A DNA stretch of 64,000 bases from Sulfuritalea hydrogenivorans sk43H (GCF_000828635.1 NZ_AP012547.1:2666001-2730000); one strand, 5' to 3'. Positions 52,938-62,154 are shown, counted from the stretch's first letter. The notes: generated from the letters alone by a model not told the origin. Program-made: numbers and translations.

Positions 52938-54077
52938 ATGCATTCCCCGCAAAGCAATTCCCGCTTTGAAATTTCCGCGCTGGATCGCGGCATGGCCGTC
53001 GACTTGCAGCGCAAGATCGACCAGAAGACCAAGCCGCTGGGCGCGCTCGGCCGCCTCGAAAGCCTCGCGCTGCAGCTCGGCCTGATCCAGCGCAGCCTCG
53101 CACCGCGCGTCGTCAATCCGCACGTGCTGGTTTGCGCCGGCGACCACGGCGCGGCGAAAGCCGGCGTCTCGGCCTTTCCGCAGGAAGTCACCTGGCAGAT
53201 GGTGGAGAACTTCCTCGCCGGCGGCGCGGCGATCAACGTGCTGGCGAAGCAGGCCGGCATGAGGCTGGTGGTGGCCGATGCCGGCGTGGCGCATGAATTC
53301 GGCCCGCGCGAAGGCTTGGCAAACATGAAAGTCGGCGCTGGCGGTACGGCGAATTATCTTGAAGGCGCGGCCATGAGCGATGCCGAATGCGCCACCGCAA
53401 TGGCGAACGGCGCAACGCTGGCGCGCGACTTCGCCGCCGCCGGCTGCAACGTGCTCGGCTTTGGCGAGATGGGCATCGGCAACACGGCGTCGGCCTCGCT
53501 GATCACCCACTGCATCACCGGCCTGCCGCTAGCGGACTGCGTCGGGCGCGGCACCGGGCTCGACGACGCCGGGCTGGCGCGCAAGCGCGTGCTGCTGGCG
53601 CAGGCCTTGTCCGCTTGGCCGGAACGGCCACCGATCAATCGCCTCCCCCTCGCGGAGGGGGAGGTCGGGAGGGGGAGCCCACATTTGGGCAAAGCCGAAG
53701 CGGGTCAAGACGCCTTGCGCGTCTTGACCCGCTTCGGCGGCTTCGAGATCGCCATGCTGGCCGGCGCGATGCTGGCCGCTGCCGAAGCGCGCATGACGCT
53801 GCTGATCGACGGCTTCATCGTCACCAGCGCGCTGCTGGTGGCGGCGCAGGTATCGCCGGCGATCCTCGACTACTGCGTGTATGCGCACTGCTCGAACGAA
53901 GCCGGCCACCGCCGGCAGCTCGACTGGCTCAAGGGCCGGCCGCTGCTCGACCTCGGCCTGCGCCTGGGCGAAGGCACCGGCGCGGCACTGGCGCTGCCGC
54001 TGCTCAACGCCGCCTGCGCCTTCATGAACGAGATGGCGAGCTTCGAGTCGGCCGGGGTCAGCGAGAAGACCGGATGA
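52938..54077 (+). CDS. cobT: Nicotinate-nucleotide-dimethylbenzimidazole phosphoribosyltransferase, with in-frame repeat insertions
   Basis: 379 residues, about 20-30 more than usual. CobT activates the lower base (dimethylbenzimidazole or another). Family segments: [53 protein letters not shown], the [17 protein letters not shown] loop and the catalytic Glu in [13 protein letters not shown]. Residues 131-139 (KVGAGGTAN) are encoded by the dispersed repeat. Residues about 232-259 ([19 protein letters not shown]...) are extra to the family and contain two strong palindromes. Start 52938 has GAGAGG nine bases upstream; ATG 52929 is an alternative. The insertions keep the frame, so the protein may still work. 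Confidence 0.93.
   Translation: MHSPQSNSRFEISALDRGMAVDLQRKIDQKTKPLGALGRLESLALQLGLIQRSLAPRVVNPHVLVCAGDHGAAKAGVSAFPQEVTWQMVENFLAGGAAINVLAKQAGMRLVVADAGVAHEFGPREGLANMKVGAGGTANYLEGAAMSDAECATAMANGATLARDFAAAGCNVLGFGEMGIGNTASASLITHCITGLPLADCVGRGTGLDDAGLARKRVLLAQALSAWPERPPINRLPLAEGEVGRGSPHLGKAEAGQDALRVLTRFGGFEIAMLAGAMLAAAEARMTLLIDGFIVTSALLVAAQVSPAILDYCVYAHCSNEAGHRRQLDWLKGRPLLDLGLRLGEGTGAALALPLLNAACAFMNEMASFESAGVSEKTG
53331..53351 (+). repeat. Dispersed 21-bp repeat, copy 9, inside cobT coding sequence
   Basis: Exact core GTCGGCGCTGGCGGTACGGCG, same as copy 5, in frame with cobT and encoding VGAGGTA. Confidence 0.75.
53640..53739 (+). repeat. Palindromic insertion inside cobT
   Basis: Two palindromes: CCTCCCCC-tcgcgga-GGGGGAGG (53643-53665) and a perfect 20-bp inverted repeat with a 5-base loop (53695-53714 and 53720-53739, arms starting GCCGAAGCGGGTCAAG). 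The second has no mismatch. Its right arm runs into conserved cobT sequence (FGGFEIA), so part of the arm may be native and the left arm a copy of it. Confidence 0.8.
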
Positions 54078-54841
54078 AGCGCGAGCTGGAATATTTCTTC
54101 GCCGCGCTGCGCTTCTTCACGCGGCTGCCGGTGCCGCGCTGGGTGGGGCACACGCAGGACCAGCTCGACCACGCGGCGCGCTACTTCCCGCTGATCGGCA
54201 TCCTCATCGGCGCGATCGGCGCCGGCGTGACGGAACTCGCGGCGCTGGCGCTGCCGATCGGCGCGGCGGTGCTGCTCGGCATGGCGGCGACGATACTCGC
54301 CACCGGCGCCTTCCACGAGGACGGCTTCGCCGATTCCTGCGACGGCTTCGGCGGCGGCTGGGACAAGGCGCAGGTGCTGGCGATCATGAAGGATTCGCGC
54401 GTCGGCAGCTATGCGACGCTGGGTGTCGGCCTGATGCTGCTGGCCAAGTGGAACGGGCTGGTGGAACTCGATGCGGCCTTCGGTCCGCCGCTGCTGGCCA
54501 TCGCGCTGGTCGCCGGGCATGCGGTGTCGCGGCTGGCGTCGACGCTGCTGATCTTTTTCCTTGAGTATGCGCGCGACGACGACAGCTCGAAGTCGAAGCC
54601 GCTGGCGCAGCGCATGGCGGGCGGCGAACTGGCCATCGCCGCAACGATCGGCCTCGCGCCCTGCCTGCTGCTGCCGCCGATCGACGCGCTGGTGGCGCTG
54701 GCCGCCGTCGCGCTGGCCGCCCTGCTCGCCGCGCGCTATTTCGTGCGCCGCATCGGCGGCTATACCGGCGACTGCCTCGGCGCCGTGCAGCAGGTGTGCG
54801 AGCTGGCGTTCTACCTGGGGCTGCTGTGCAGCTTTACCTGA
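54074..54841 (+). CDS. cobS: Cobalamin synthase (adenosylcobinamide-GDP ribazoletransferase)
   Basis: 255 residues, membrane protein with about six spans. Family motifs: [20 protein letters not shown] at the start, [20 protein letters not shown] (acidic metal site), [19 protein letters not shown], and the C-terminal [19 protein letters not shown]. CobS joins the activated lower base to adenosylcobinamide-GDP. ATG 54074 overlaps the cobT stop by four bases. Canonical in length and motifs. Confidence 0.95.
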   Translation: MKRELEYFFAALRFFTRLPVPRWVGHTQDQLDHAARYFPLIGILIGAIGAGVTELAALALPIGAAVLLGMAATILATGAFHEDGFADSCDGFGGGWDKAQVLAIMKDSRVGSYATLGVGLMLLAKWNGLVELDAAFGPPLLAIALVAGHAVSRLASTLLIFFLEYARDDDSSKSKPLAQRMAGGELAIAATIGLAPCLLLPPIDALVALAAVALAALLAARYFVRRIGGYTGDCLGAVQQVCELAFYLGLLCSFT

Positions 54842-55347
54842 TCCGCCACCCGACGCCGCAGGTGGCCATGGGCATCTGCTACGGCCGCACCGACCTGGCG
54901 CTGGCCGGGGATGTTGCCGCCGCCGCGGCGCGCATCGCTCCGCAACTGCCAACGCAGGCGCCGCTGTTCACCAGCCCGCTGCAACGCTGCCGGCAACTGG
55001 CCGACGCCCTGCACCCGGCGCCTCGGAGCGACCCGCGCCTGCGGGAGATGAATTTCGGCGCCTGGGAAATGCGGCCGTGGAACCAGATCCAGCGTGAGGC
55101 GCTGGATGGCTGGGCCGCCGACCCGCTGGGCTATGCGCCGCCCGGGGGCGAATCGGTCGCGCAGTTGCAGGCGCGGGTGCAGGATTTCGTCATGGAGCTG
55201 CGGCGCGAAGGCCTGGAGCACGCCGCGCTGGTGACGCACGCCGGCGTGCTGAAAGTCATCGTCGGCCATTCGCGGCAACTGCCGGCAAGGGAATGGATGG
55301 CGCTGAAGTTCGAGTACGAGAGCGTGATTTGCGTAAGCATCCAATGA
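54826..55347 (+). CDS. cobC: Alpha-ribazole phosphatase-like histidine phosphatase
   Basis: 173 residues from GTG 54826. The catalytic motif is YLIRHPTP (RHG form changed to RHP), with [33 protein letters not shown] and a late [11 protein letters not shown] that supplies the second histidine. Such phosphatases remove the phosphate from alpha-ribazole-P or the finished cobalamin phosphate. It overlaps cobS by 16 bases. The Salmonella name cobC is used; it is distinct from the PLP enzyme above. Confidence 0.88.
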   Translation: MQLYLIRHPTPQVAMGICYGRTDLALAGDVAAAAARIAPQLPTQAPLFTSPLQRCRQLADALHPAPRSDPRLREMNFGAWEMRPWNQIQREALDGWAADPLGYAPPGGESVAQLQARVQDFVMELRREGLEHAALVTHAGVLKVIVGHSRQLPAREWMALKFEYESVICVSIQ

Positions 55348-55420
55348 GCCGCGGCTGACCGTCTGTCGGGCCGGCGGGCGGCGGATGAGTTGAATCCCCG
55401 TTTGGCATACACTAGTCGCC

Positions 55421-57688
55421 ATGATTCCAGCCCGCCATAGCCGGTTTGGCATTCCGCCGCTCGTCGCACTGCTGCTCGCGGTGCTCTGGGCAACCGCCGG
55501 CTACCGTGCCTTTGCGGAACGGGAACGCGTGATCGCGGCCAAGGAAGTCGAGCTGACCAAGCTGGTCGTGGCGGTGGAGGAGCAGACGCAGCGACTGCTG
55601 CGCCTGACCGAGGCGACACTGGTCGTGACCAGTCGCTGGATAGAGGAGCATCCGGGTGTTTATCCCGGACAGAACCTGGCCTTCATCGATCTGGTTGGAA
55701 ATTTGCGGCGCCTGTCGGATGATGCCCTCGAAATACGCATCCTGGACGCCAAGGGTGGCGCCCACGTCGTTCCGGCACCCACCCGTGCGGCAGTAGCCAA
55801 TGTCGCCGAGCGCGAGGCCTTTCGGGTGCAGCAGGATCCGCGAACCCGGGGATTGTTTGTCGGCGAACCGGTACTGAGCCTCGTCAATTCCCGCTGGGTG
55901 ATACCCGTCTCCTATCCGGTACTCGGCCCCGACCCGCAGTTCTCCGCCGTTGCAGCTCCCATCCAGATCGACCGCATCACCCGTCCCTTCGAAGAGCAGC
56001 GCCTGAAGCCGAACGGCTCGGTGACGCTGATCAAAACCAATGGCGCCACCTTGTTTCGCACCCCCGCCATCGAGGGATCGATCGGCAAGAACATTTCCCA
56101 GGCGCCGGATTTCATCAAGCACCTGAATGCCAGGGAGCGCGGCGTGTACCGCGTCAAGGGCGCCTTCGATGGCATCGAACGCATGGTCGGGCACGCGCGG
56201 CTGGCGAGTTATCCGGTCATCATCGCAGTCACCGCCAGCGTCGATGACGCCCTGCTGCCGTGGCGGCGCGACCTGTATCAGTTGCTGCTCTTCGTTTTCG
56301 CCGTGTCGGGCTTCGCGCTGTTTTTCAGCCATCGCTCGGTGCGCGGCGCCCGCCTGGCCCAGGAGAAGCTGGCCGACAGCGAGCAGCGCTTCCGCACCCT
56401 GATCGAGCACGCGCCGGATGCGATCCTGGTCTTCGACGTCGATGAGGGGCGGATAGTCGAAGCCAATCCGATGGCCGAGAGGCTGTTCGAACGCACCCGC
56501 GGCGAATTGCTTAGCGGCGGCGTGGAACGCTTCTACGCTCCGATCCAGCCCGGCGGCCTCTCCGCAATCGAGAGTATCCGGGAAGTGCAGGAGCGCTGCT
56601 TCAAGGGCGAGTCGGTGCTGGTCGAACGGCGCATCCTGAGTTCGTCGGGCAGCGAAAAGACCGTTGAAGTGCGCGTCGACAACATGTCCTCAGGCGGCCG
56701 CCGACTGGCGCGCGGCAGCTTCATCGACATTACGGAACGCAAGGCGGCGGAAACCGCGCTGCGTGAGAGCGAGGCGCGCCTGCGGGTGCTGATGGAAACT
56801 TCCCCGCTGCCGATGCTGATCGCCACCCCGCCGCCGGAGGGCAGGACGCTGATGCTGAACCATCGCTTCATCGAAGTGATCGGCTACACCCTCGTGGACA
56901 TCCCCAACCTCGACGCGTGGTGGCGGCGCGCCTACCCCGATGCGGGCTACCGCATGGAGATGCAACGCCGCTGGAGCGAAGCCGTGCAGCGAATGATCGA
57001 CTCGGGGCAGCACTCGCTGCTGGAGCCCTTCGCCGCCGAAATCGCCTGCCAGGACGGCTCACACCGTTTCGTCGACATCCACATGTCGGTGTATGGCGAT
57101 CGCTGCCTGGTGGTGTTCAACGACCTCACCCAGCGCCACGCCGACGAGGTGGAACTGGCGCGCATCGCCAACTACGACATCCTCACCAACCTGCCCAACC
57201 GCCGCCTGCTCACCGACCGCATGGAACAGGCCATCGCCCGCACCCGGCGCAAGGGCCGGATGCTGGCGGTGTGCTACCTCGATCTCGACCAGTTCAAGCC
57301 GGTCAATGATCGTTACGGGCATGAGGCGGGCGACAAGGTGCTGGTCGAATCGGCGCGGCGCATGAGCGAGGCGATCCGCGCCGAGGACACTGCCGCCCGC
57401 CTGGGCGGCGACGAATTCGTGCTGCTGCTGGCTGACCTGGAACACGTCGATGAATGCAACGGGGTGCTGGCGCGGGTGATTTCTTCCCTGGCCGCGCCCT
57501 TCGTGCTCGGCGAGAACACCAGCGTTTCGCTTTCGGCCAGCATCGGCGTCGCACTGTACCCCGACGGCGGCGAGACGCCGGACGAACTGATGCGCAACGC
57601 CGATCAGGCGATGTATGCGGCGAAGCACGCCGGCCGCAACCGCATCAGCTTTTTCGAACCGGTCCAGGGGAAGAAGGCCGGCCGCTGA
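55421..57688 (+). CDS. Membrane diguanylate cyclase with periplasmic sensor and two PAS domains
   Basis: 755 residues. A membrane span (about 11-28), a periplasmic Cache-like sensor to about 285 with LFVGEPVLSLVNSRWVIPVS, a second span (about 288-306), PAS 1 (about 320-445; ends GSFIDITERKAAE), PAS 2 (about 450-580), and a GGDEF domain with LGGDEF at residues 661-666 and YDILTNLPNRRLLTDR at its start. The intact GGDEF predicts c-di-GMP synthesis. The I-site RxxD is present nearby as RAED-like sequence only. No EAL domain. Signal unknown. It is 73 bases after the cob operon, likely its own unit. Confidence 0.92.
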   Translation: MIPARHSRFGIPPLVALLLAVLWATAGYRAFAERERVIAAKEVELTKLVVAVEEQTQRLLRLTEATLVVTSRWIEEHPGVYPGQNLAFIDLVGNLRRLSDDALEIRILDAKGGAHVVPAPTRAAVANVAEREAFRVQQDPRTRGLFVGEPVLSLVNSRWVIPVSYPVLGPDPQFSAVAAPIQIDRITRPFEEQRLKPNGSVTLIKTNGATLFRTPAIEGSIGKNISQAPDFIKHLNARERGVYRVKGAFDGIERMVGHARLASYPVIIAVTASVDDALLPWRRDLYQLLLFVFAVSGFALFFSHRSVRGARLAQEKLADSEQRFRTLIEHAPDAILVFDVDEGRIVEANPMAERLFERTRGELLSGGVERFYAPIQPGGLSAIESIREVQERCFKGESVLVERRILSSSGSEKTVEVRVDNMSSGGRRLARGSFIDITERKAAETALRESEARLRVLMETSPLPMLIATPPPEGRTLMLNHRFIEVIGYTLVDIPNLDAWWRRAYPDAGYRMEMQRRWSEAVQRMIDSGQHSLLEPFAAEIACQDGSHRFVDIHMSVYGDRCLVVFNDLTQRHADEVELARIANYDILTNLPNRRLLTDRMEQAIARTRRKGRMLAVCYLDLDQFKPVNDRYGHEAGDKVLVESARRMSEAIRAEDTAARLGGDEFVLLLADLEHVDECNGVLARVISSLAAPFVLGENTSVSLSASIGVALYPDGGETPDELMRNADQAMYAAKHAGRNRISFFEPVQGKKAGR

Positions 57689-57722
57689 CGCCGGGTTGAA
57701 TCGAATGGCGATCCGCTGCCGG

Positions 57723-58217
57723 CTATGGGAGGGCCGGCGGATTCATCGACTGGCCTCGATAGCGAACCACGGTGACCGCGGCCGGCGACGTCACTCGCGA
57801 AAATGCATCCAGCATCAGCGCCAGGGCATCCGCCTGCCGATATCCGCCCGTGCCGGCGCCGATGACGGGGAATGCCACCGAGCCGAAGCCGTGTCGATTC
57901 ACGAGATCCATGGCCGAGGCCACCGAGCCCTGAATCGATTCCCTGGACGAACGCCACAGCATGCTGATCCCGGCGACGTGAATGATGGCTTTGCAGGGCA
58001 GCCGGCCCGCCGAGGTCATGACCGCTCCGCCGAGCGGGATCGGCCCCAGCCGGCCCAGCTCGATGAAGGGCCGGTAGCCGCCGCGCTTCTTGATGGCGCC
58101 GGAAACGCCTTGCGGGACCAGCAGCCACCAGGGGATGATGTTGCGGTTCCAGGCATTGACGATGACCTCCACGGGCTGATCAAGCAGGTTTCCGTCGATG
58201 ACGTTCGGCGAAACCAT
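57723..58217 (-). CDS. Macrodomain protein (ADP-ribose-binding)
   Basis: 164 residues, a single macrodomain: NVIDGNLLDQPVEVIVNAWN, GVSGAIKKRGGYRPFIELG, LPCKAIIHVAGISMLW, and the phosphate loop SVAFPVIGAGTGGYRQADAL. Such proteins bind or hydrolyse ADP-ribose derivatives, for instance O-acetyl-ADP-ribose or ADP-ribosylated proteins or nucleic acids. The N-A-W-N in place of the usual N-A-A-N is a variation at the catalytic Asn loop. Neighbours give no pathway hint, but defence and TA genes are common here. Confidence 0.85.
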   Translation of the reverse strand: MVSPNVIDGNLLDQPVEVIVNAWNRNIIPWWLLVPQGVSGAIKKRGGYRPFIELGRLGPIPLGGAVMTSAGRLPCKAIIHVAGISMLWRSSRESIQGSVASAMDLVNRHGFGSVAFPVIGAGTGGYRQADALALMLDAFSRVTSPAAVTVVRYRGQSMNPPALP

Positions 58218-58251
58218 GGCCGTCAGCCTCTATCAGACACGCGGGTTACCC

Positions 58252-58587
58252 TCACTCGCGCAGCGTCTGACGGTCATGTCGGCCGGCCTGGCTTTTTCTG
58301 CTGGCGACATTCCCGATCCAGATTGCCGCGGCGGCGACAAGCAGGGTTTCGGCGAGCCAGATCGACAGCCAGTGCCACCACGCCAGATCGAGCGGCAGCG
58401 TCGTCTTGTCGAGCAGCGAAAGCCCGAGCATGGTCAGCAGCGGCACCTGGATGGCAGCCGCGGCCACGCACGGCACCTGCCCCTGGCTGCCGCCTTGCGT
58501 CACATAGCTTGTGCGCATGTAAAAGACGAACGCTCCCGCGGCGATCACGAGGCACAGAACACCCAGCACCTGCAGCATCATCGTCAT
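58252..58587 (-). CDS. Small membrane protein of unknown function
   Basis: 111 residues from ATG 58587 (GGGGAC upstream; the frame is open to 58626). Three hydrophobic stretches (about 5-22, 40-60, 72-92) and a basic, hydrophilic end (RKSQAGRHDRQTLRE). No recognised motif. It is divergent from the interrupted gene at 58689 and co-directional with the macrodomain gene. Confidence 0.55.
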   Translation of the reverse strand: MTMMLQVLGVLCLVIAAGAFVFYMRTSYVTQGGSQGQVPCVAAAAIQVPLLTMLGLSLLDKTTLPLDLAWWHWLSIWLAETLLVAAAAIWIGNVASRKSQAGRHDRQTLRE

Positions 58588-58688
58588 CCTGAGTCCCCGG
58601 GTTGCGGCCCGGCGGCCTTTCGCCATGATTCGAGCCGAATTGCGCTATCGTAAGCCAAACTTTTCCGAGATCATGCATCAATCATCCC

Positions 58689-58705
58689 ATGCGCGCATTC
58701 ATTAG
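58689..58705 (+). pseudogene. First codons of the membrane-protein gene split by the IS
   Basis: ATG CGC GCA TTC ATT AG (58689-58705) joins exactly to C GAA TAC at 59901 when the IS and one copy of TTAG are removed, giving MRAFISEYLRPWKLA. This is the original start of the gene that continues at 59901-60603. Confidence 0.85.
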
Positions 58706-59896
58706 GGAAACACTGAATAAGGTACAAACACTGTGAACGATCTCATCGTCATTGGGTCAGACAAAGAGTGTTGATCACAAGGGATAGAACGATGAAACAA
58801 ATGACGCTGGCGGCGACACGAGGATTCGAGAAGCACAACCGTGCGACGCGCAAGGCGGAGTTTCTGGCGCGGATGGATCGCCTGATGCCGTGGGCCGAGT
58901 TCTGCGCCGTGATTGAACCGCATTACCCGAAGGCCGGGAATGGCCGGCCACCGGTGGGACTGGAGCGCATGCTGCGGATGTACTGCGTCGCCAACTGGTT
59001 CAACCTGGCCGACGAAGCCTGTGAAGACGCCCTCTACGATGTCCCCGTGTTTCGTGAGTTCTGCCGCATCGACCTGGGCCGGGAACGGGTGCCAGACGCC
59101 ACGACCCTGCTGCACTTTCGGCATCTTCTGGAACGTCACGATCTGGGAGCCGCCATGTTCGCCAAGATCGGCGAATTGCTGCTGGCCAACGGCATGAAGC
59201 TCTCCGGCGGCACGATTGTCGATGCCACCCTGATTGCCGCGCCGCCCTCGACCAAGAACCAGGAGAAGAGCCGCGACCCGGAGATGCACCAGACCAAGAA
59301 GGGCAACGAGTGGCACTTCGGCATGAAGCTGCACATCGGCACGGACAGCCAGAGCGGACTGGTCCATAGCGCCAGCGTCACGGCCGCCAACGTTCATGAC
59401 AGCCACCAAGTGCCGAACCTGCTGCATGGTGCGGAAACTCGCTTCTACGGCGACAGCGCCTATCGGGGCCAAGAGCAGCGTAAGCGGCTGAAGGTCATCG
59501 CGCCGAAGGCGAAGGACTTCACCAACAAGCGCGCCTATCGGAACAACCCGCTGACGGACGCCGACAAGGAAACCAACCGCCGCAAGTCCAGCGTGCGATC
59601 CAAGGTCGAGCACCCGTTCCTGACCGTGAAGCGCCTGTGGGGCTTTGCCAAGGTTCGCTATCGCGGTCTGGCAAAGAACGCCAATCGCGCCTTTGCCATG
59701 CTGGCGATGCTCAACGTCAGCATGTGGGCACGACCATTGACGGGAGAGGTGCGTCCGGCATGAGCAAGACAAGGGAGAATTCCCCCTTATCCGCTCCCGA
59801 ATGGGCCAAGCACCCCATGAATATGGCATTTCCGTCACAGTTTCGTCTCTATTTCAGCCCGTCGCCGTTTTTTGCGGTGGCTTGTTCAGCATTTCC
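58706..59896 (+). mobile_element. IS5-family insertion sequence, 1191 bp, with 4-bp TTAG target duplication
   Basis: Ends: GGAAACACTGAATAAG on the left and the reverse complement GGAAATGCTGAACAAG on the right, 13 of 16 bases the same. TTAG is found directly outside both ends (58702-58705 and 59897-59900), which fits the YTAR-type target of IS5 elements. One complete transposase gene fills the inside. The intact duplication indicates a fairly recent insertion. Confidence 0.93.
58792..59763 (+). CDS. IS5-family DDE transposase
   Basis: 323 residues. N-terminal DUF772-like helix region (RPPVGLERMLRMYCVANWFN, DVPVFREFCRIDLGRERVPD) and a DDE catalytic domain: first Asp in GTIVDATLIAAPPSTKN, second in TRFYGDSAYRGQEQ, Glu in RSKVEHPFLTVKRLWGF with the Y-2-R-3-E-6-K type context. 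Full length with no stop or frameshift, so the element may be active. ATG 58792 follows GATAGAACG; the frame opens at 58768. Confidence 0.95.
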   Translation: MKQMTLAATRGFEKHNRATRKAEFLARMDRLMPWAEFCAVIEPHYPKAGNGRPPVGLERMLRMYCVANWFNLADEACEDALYDVPVFREFCRIDLGRERVPDATTLLHFRHLLERHDLGAAMFAKIGELLLANGMKLSGGTIVDATLIAAPPSTKNQEKSRDPEMHQTKKGNEWHFGMKLHIGTDSQSGLVHSASVTAANVHDSHQVPNLLHGAETRFYGDSAYRGQEQRKRLKVIAPKAKDFTNKRAYRNNPLTDADKETNRRKSSVRSKVEHPFLTVKRLWGFAKVRYRGLAKNANRAFAMLAMLNVSMWARPLTGEVRPA

Positions 59897-60603
59897 TTAG
59901 CGAATACCTCCGCCCCTGGAAGCTGGCAAGCTTCGCCACCGGCTTCGGATTGCTGCTGGCCGGGGCCGACTATTACCGTGCGCCTGATTGGGATTATGCG
60001 ATCAGCTTCATCATGGCCACGCTGACCTATCTGACCGCGCCGTGGTCGGTACGCGTGCTGAAGGATCGGCGCTGGCGCTGGGCGCCCCTTGCCCTGTTCT
60101 GGTACTACTTCACGGTGGATGGCTGCTACTGGCTGTATTGGCGGAGCGTCAAGCCGGAGGCGCTCGACATGCGCGAGGCGAATTTCTATGCGTCGTCGTG
60201 CCTGTATTGGCTTTGCGGATTCATCTGGCTGCATCGCGGCCCGCTGCGAAAATTGTTGCGCCGGCAGGAAGACGATGCCGCCGGGCAGGATGAGCTTACC
60301 GTGCGGCAAATGGCAGCCAGAGTCCTCGTCACGATAGCGCTGTTCTGGATGGCATTCTTCATCTACTCGACCACAACGGGCAAGGAGCGGGTGACCGGGT
60401 TATGCCGACAAATCGCGCCGGGGATGGATGTCGGTCAATTGACGGCGTTTGCCGAGGATCATGGCCTCGGCCCCTGGCGACATCTGAATTCCGGGACAAA
60501 ACTGGCCTACCTTGCGGAGGCGAGAACGGCGGGCCGGCATGCCTGCCGCATCGAATTCGAGGGAGGCAAAGTGCGAAATGCCACCTACAGCCACGCTGAC
60601 TGA
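59872..60603 (+). CDS. Membrane protein of unknown family, 5' end replaced by the IS right end
   Basis: The gene body from 59901 encodes about 235 residues: five membrane spans (about 14-30, 43-62, 70-88, 103-118, 150-168) and a soluble C-terminal part of 70 residues (GMDVGQLTAFAEDHGLGPWR). No known family recognised. The IS inserted after codon five, but its right end keeps the frame open and gives a TTG start at 59872 (MRWLVQHFLSEY...), so a nearly full-length product could still be made from an IS-borne start. Expression is uncertain. A strong terminator follows. Confidence 0.6.
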   Translation: MRWLVQHFLSEYLRPWKLASFATGFGLLLAGADYYRAPDWDYAISFIMATLTYLTAPWSVRVLKDRRWRWAPLALFWYYFTVDGCYWLYWRSVKPEALDMREANFYASSCLYWLCGFIWLHRGPLRKLLRRQEDDAAGQDELTVRQMAARVLVTIALFWMAFFIYSTTTGKERVTGLCRQIAPGMDVGQLTAFAEDHGLGPWRHLNSGTKLAYLAEARTAGRHACRIEFEGGKVRNATYSHAD

Positions 60604-60645
60604 CCGGGAATCATGAATGCCCGGCAACGCAGAAGAAACAAAAAA

Positions 60646-60675
60646 GCCACCCTTGCGGGTGGCTTCTTTGTTTTT
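60646..60675 (+). terminator. Rho-independent terminator
   Basis: Stem GCCACCC / GGGTGGC with loop ttgc, followed by TTCTTTGTTTTT and preceded by an A-run. It ends the membrane-protein gene on the plus strand and, with the A-run, may work in both directions. The rest of 60604-60881 holds no gene that I can support. Confidence 0.9.
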
Positions 60676-60881
60676 GTGGCGTCCCCACGGCGAGCCGAGC
60701 AAATCCCCGCCTGTCAAAACCTCGCTATCCGGGTGATTCAATCCCTGAAGCTGGCCGCCTAGACTGGGGCGGTTCCGGCATAGCCGACCGGTAGCGCCCT
60801 CCCCTGCCCACTGTTCATCGTTTGCCGCCGTTGCCTTCCGGGGCTATCATCTCGCCTGTATCTACTGGGACGGGGAAAATC

Positions 60882-61061
60882 ATGGCCGTAGTCATGAAAA
60901 AAGCGAAAGCAGGGGCCAAGGTCGCAAAGCAGGCCCCCGCGCCGAAAGCCGGCAAGGTCATCAGCGAAGTCGACCTGTTGATCGCTCGACTGAAGCGATT
61001 CAGGAAAGGACAGCGCGCCGGCTTTGATCTGCGCGAAGCCATCGAAGACGGCAGGGACTGA
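60882..61061 (+). CDS. VapB-like antitoxin
   Basis: 59 residues from ATG 60882 (GGGACGGGG upstream). A basic N-terminal half (MKKAKAGAKVAKQAPAPKAG) is followed by VISEVDLLIARLKRFRKGQR and a short acidic tail (REAIEDGRD) that could wrap a PIN toxin. The DNA-binding fold is not clear. The stop overlaps the toxin start by one base, the classic antitoxin-toxin layout. Confidence 0.7.
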   Translation: MAVVMKKAKAGAKVAKQAPAPKAGKVISEVDLLIARLKRFRKGQRAGFDLREAIEDGRD

Positions 61062-61468
61062 TGCCCTTCGTCGTCGACAATTCTGTCGTTTCCGGCTGGT
61101 ATCTCGCCAAACAGGCAACGCCCTACACCGATGCCGTGCTCGACAAGCTGCGGCACGATACCGCCATCGTTCCGCCCTTGTGGGAACTGGAGCTGGTCAA
61201 CGTGGGCAGGACGGCTGTAAAACGAAGCACCCTGACCGACGACGAGGCCCGCCTTGCCGTTTCTTTCGTGTTGGGGCTACCGATCACCGTCGACCGTGCC
61301 ATCGTGCCGCCTGAGCGTGTCCTGTCGCTGTCCCTGACCTACGATCTGACCGCCTACGACGCCGCCTATCTGGAACTGGCCATGCGCCTAAAGCTGCCGA
61401 TCGCCTCAAAGGATGGGCCGCTGAAGGTCGCCGCTCAAAAGTCCGGTGTCGGAGTTGTTGCAGCATGA
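61061..61468 (+). CDS. VapC-like PIN-domain toxin
   Basis: 135 residues, one PIN domain: FVVDNSVVSGWYLAKQ (first Asp), VPPLWELELVNVGRTAVKR (Glu), LTYDLTAYDAAYLELAMRLK (third acid), and LPIASKDGPLKVAAQKSG (fourth). These acids bind the metal ions of a ribonuclease. VapC toxins usually cleave tRNA or rRNA. The gene pair lies between an IS-damaged locus and a phage-like element, a usual setting. Confidence 0.9.
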   Translation: MPFVVDNSVVSGWYLAKQATPYTDAVLDKLRHDTAIVPPLWELELVNVGRTAVKRSTLTDDEARLAVSFVLGLPITVDRAIVPPERVLSLSLTYDLTAYDAAYLELAMRLKLPIASKDGPLKVAAQKSGVGVVAA

Positions 61469-61520
61469 CGGCAACTGCCGGATCACCAGCAACCACGCGG
61501 GAGTTGAGGTGGTTGAACTA

Positions 61521-62135
61521 ATGGTTGCCAAGAAGAAAACCCAAGCTGACCAGGCGGCGCAAACCTTGGTTGTAGCTGAGCCTATCGACGCCATTGCCGC
61601 AGAACTGCGAAAGGCCCGAGAGGCTAGTGGCGCGAGTTTTTCCGACCTCCATCGGGTAACGGGGCTGTCTCGCACCACTTTGCACCAGTATGAGGCTGGA
61701 ACAAGAAAGCCAGGTGCCCGCGAAATACGATTGCTCTGTGACGCCCTAAACACGACTCCCAATCGATTGATCTACGGAACGGAAGAGCCTTTCAAGGGGA
61801 AAAGTCGCCTGCACGCTATGCTCGATCTGTCCAGCGAGGATCTCCGAACAGCTCGCCTCGCGATGCTCCTTATGATGCTCAGCAAGGATGAACGTGACGC
61901 TTGGATCACTCTGTTGGGTGAGTCCATAAAAGCCCGCACGGGTGGTGGCGAGAAGCTGGACGCTACGCTGGATGCCATCGAGGCGGCGACAGAAGTCATG
62001 GCCTCCGGAATGGCTGAGGCAATTGAAGCAGCGTTGCCGGCCCAAAAAATCGCGGAGCTTGGTCAAAGCATTGAAGCTGAAATAGCGGCGAGAACCGAGT
62101 CCAAAGCCAAGAATCGACGAAAAGCACAGAAGTAG
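61521..62135 (+). CDS. XRE-family regulator
   Basis: 204 residues from ATG 61521 (frame open from 61446). Helix-turn-helix at about 25-85: IAAELRKAREASGASFSDLH, RVTGLSRTTLHQYEAGTRKP, REIRLLCDALNTTPNRLIYG. The rest is helical with a Lys-rich end. It resembles phage-type repressors. AT content is a little higher than in the neighbours. It ends at a clear terminator. Confidence 0.8.
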   Translation: MVAKKKTQADQAAQTLVVAEPIDAIAAELRKAREASGASFSDLHRVTGLSRTTLHQYEAGTRKPGAREIRLLCDALNTTPNRLIYGTEEPFKGKSRLHAMLDLSSEDLRTARLAMLLMMLSKDERDAWITLLGESIKARTGGGEKLDATLDAIEAATEVMASGMAEAIEAALPAQKIAELGQSIEAEIAARTESKAKNRRKAQK

Positions 62136-62154
62136 TAGCCGCGTGGCTAGGAGA

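Noticed and set aside
58702..59838. 378-codon frame on the minus strand over the IS
   Set aside because: Shadow of the transposase gene; IS5 elements carry one transposase and the plus-strand protein has the DDE motif.
60061..60082. A tenth copy of the dispersed repeat (ATCGGCGCTGGCGCTGGGCG)
   Set aside because: Only the first 13 bases match; the ACGGCG end is missing and it lies in ordinary coding sequence.
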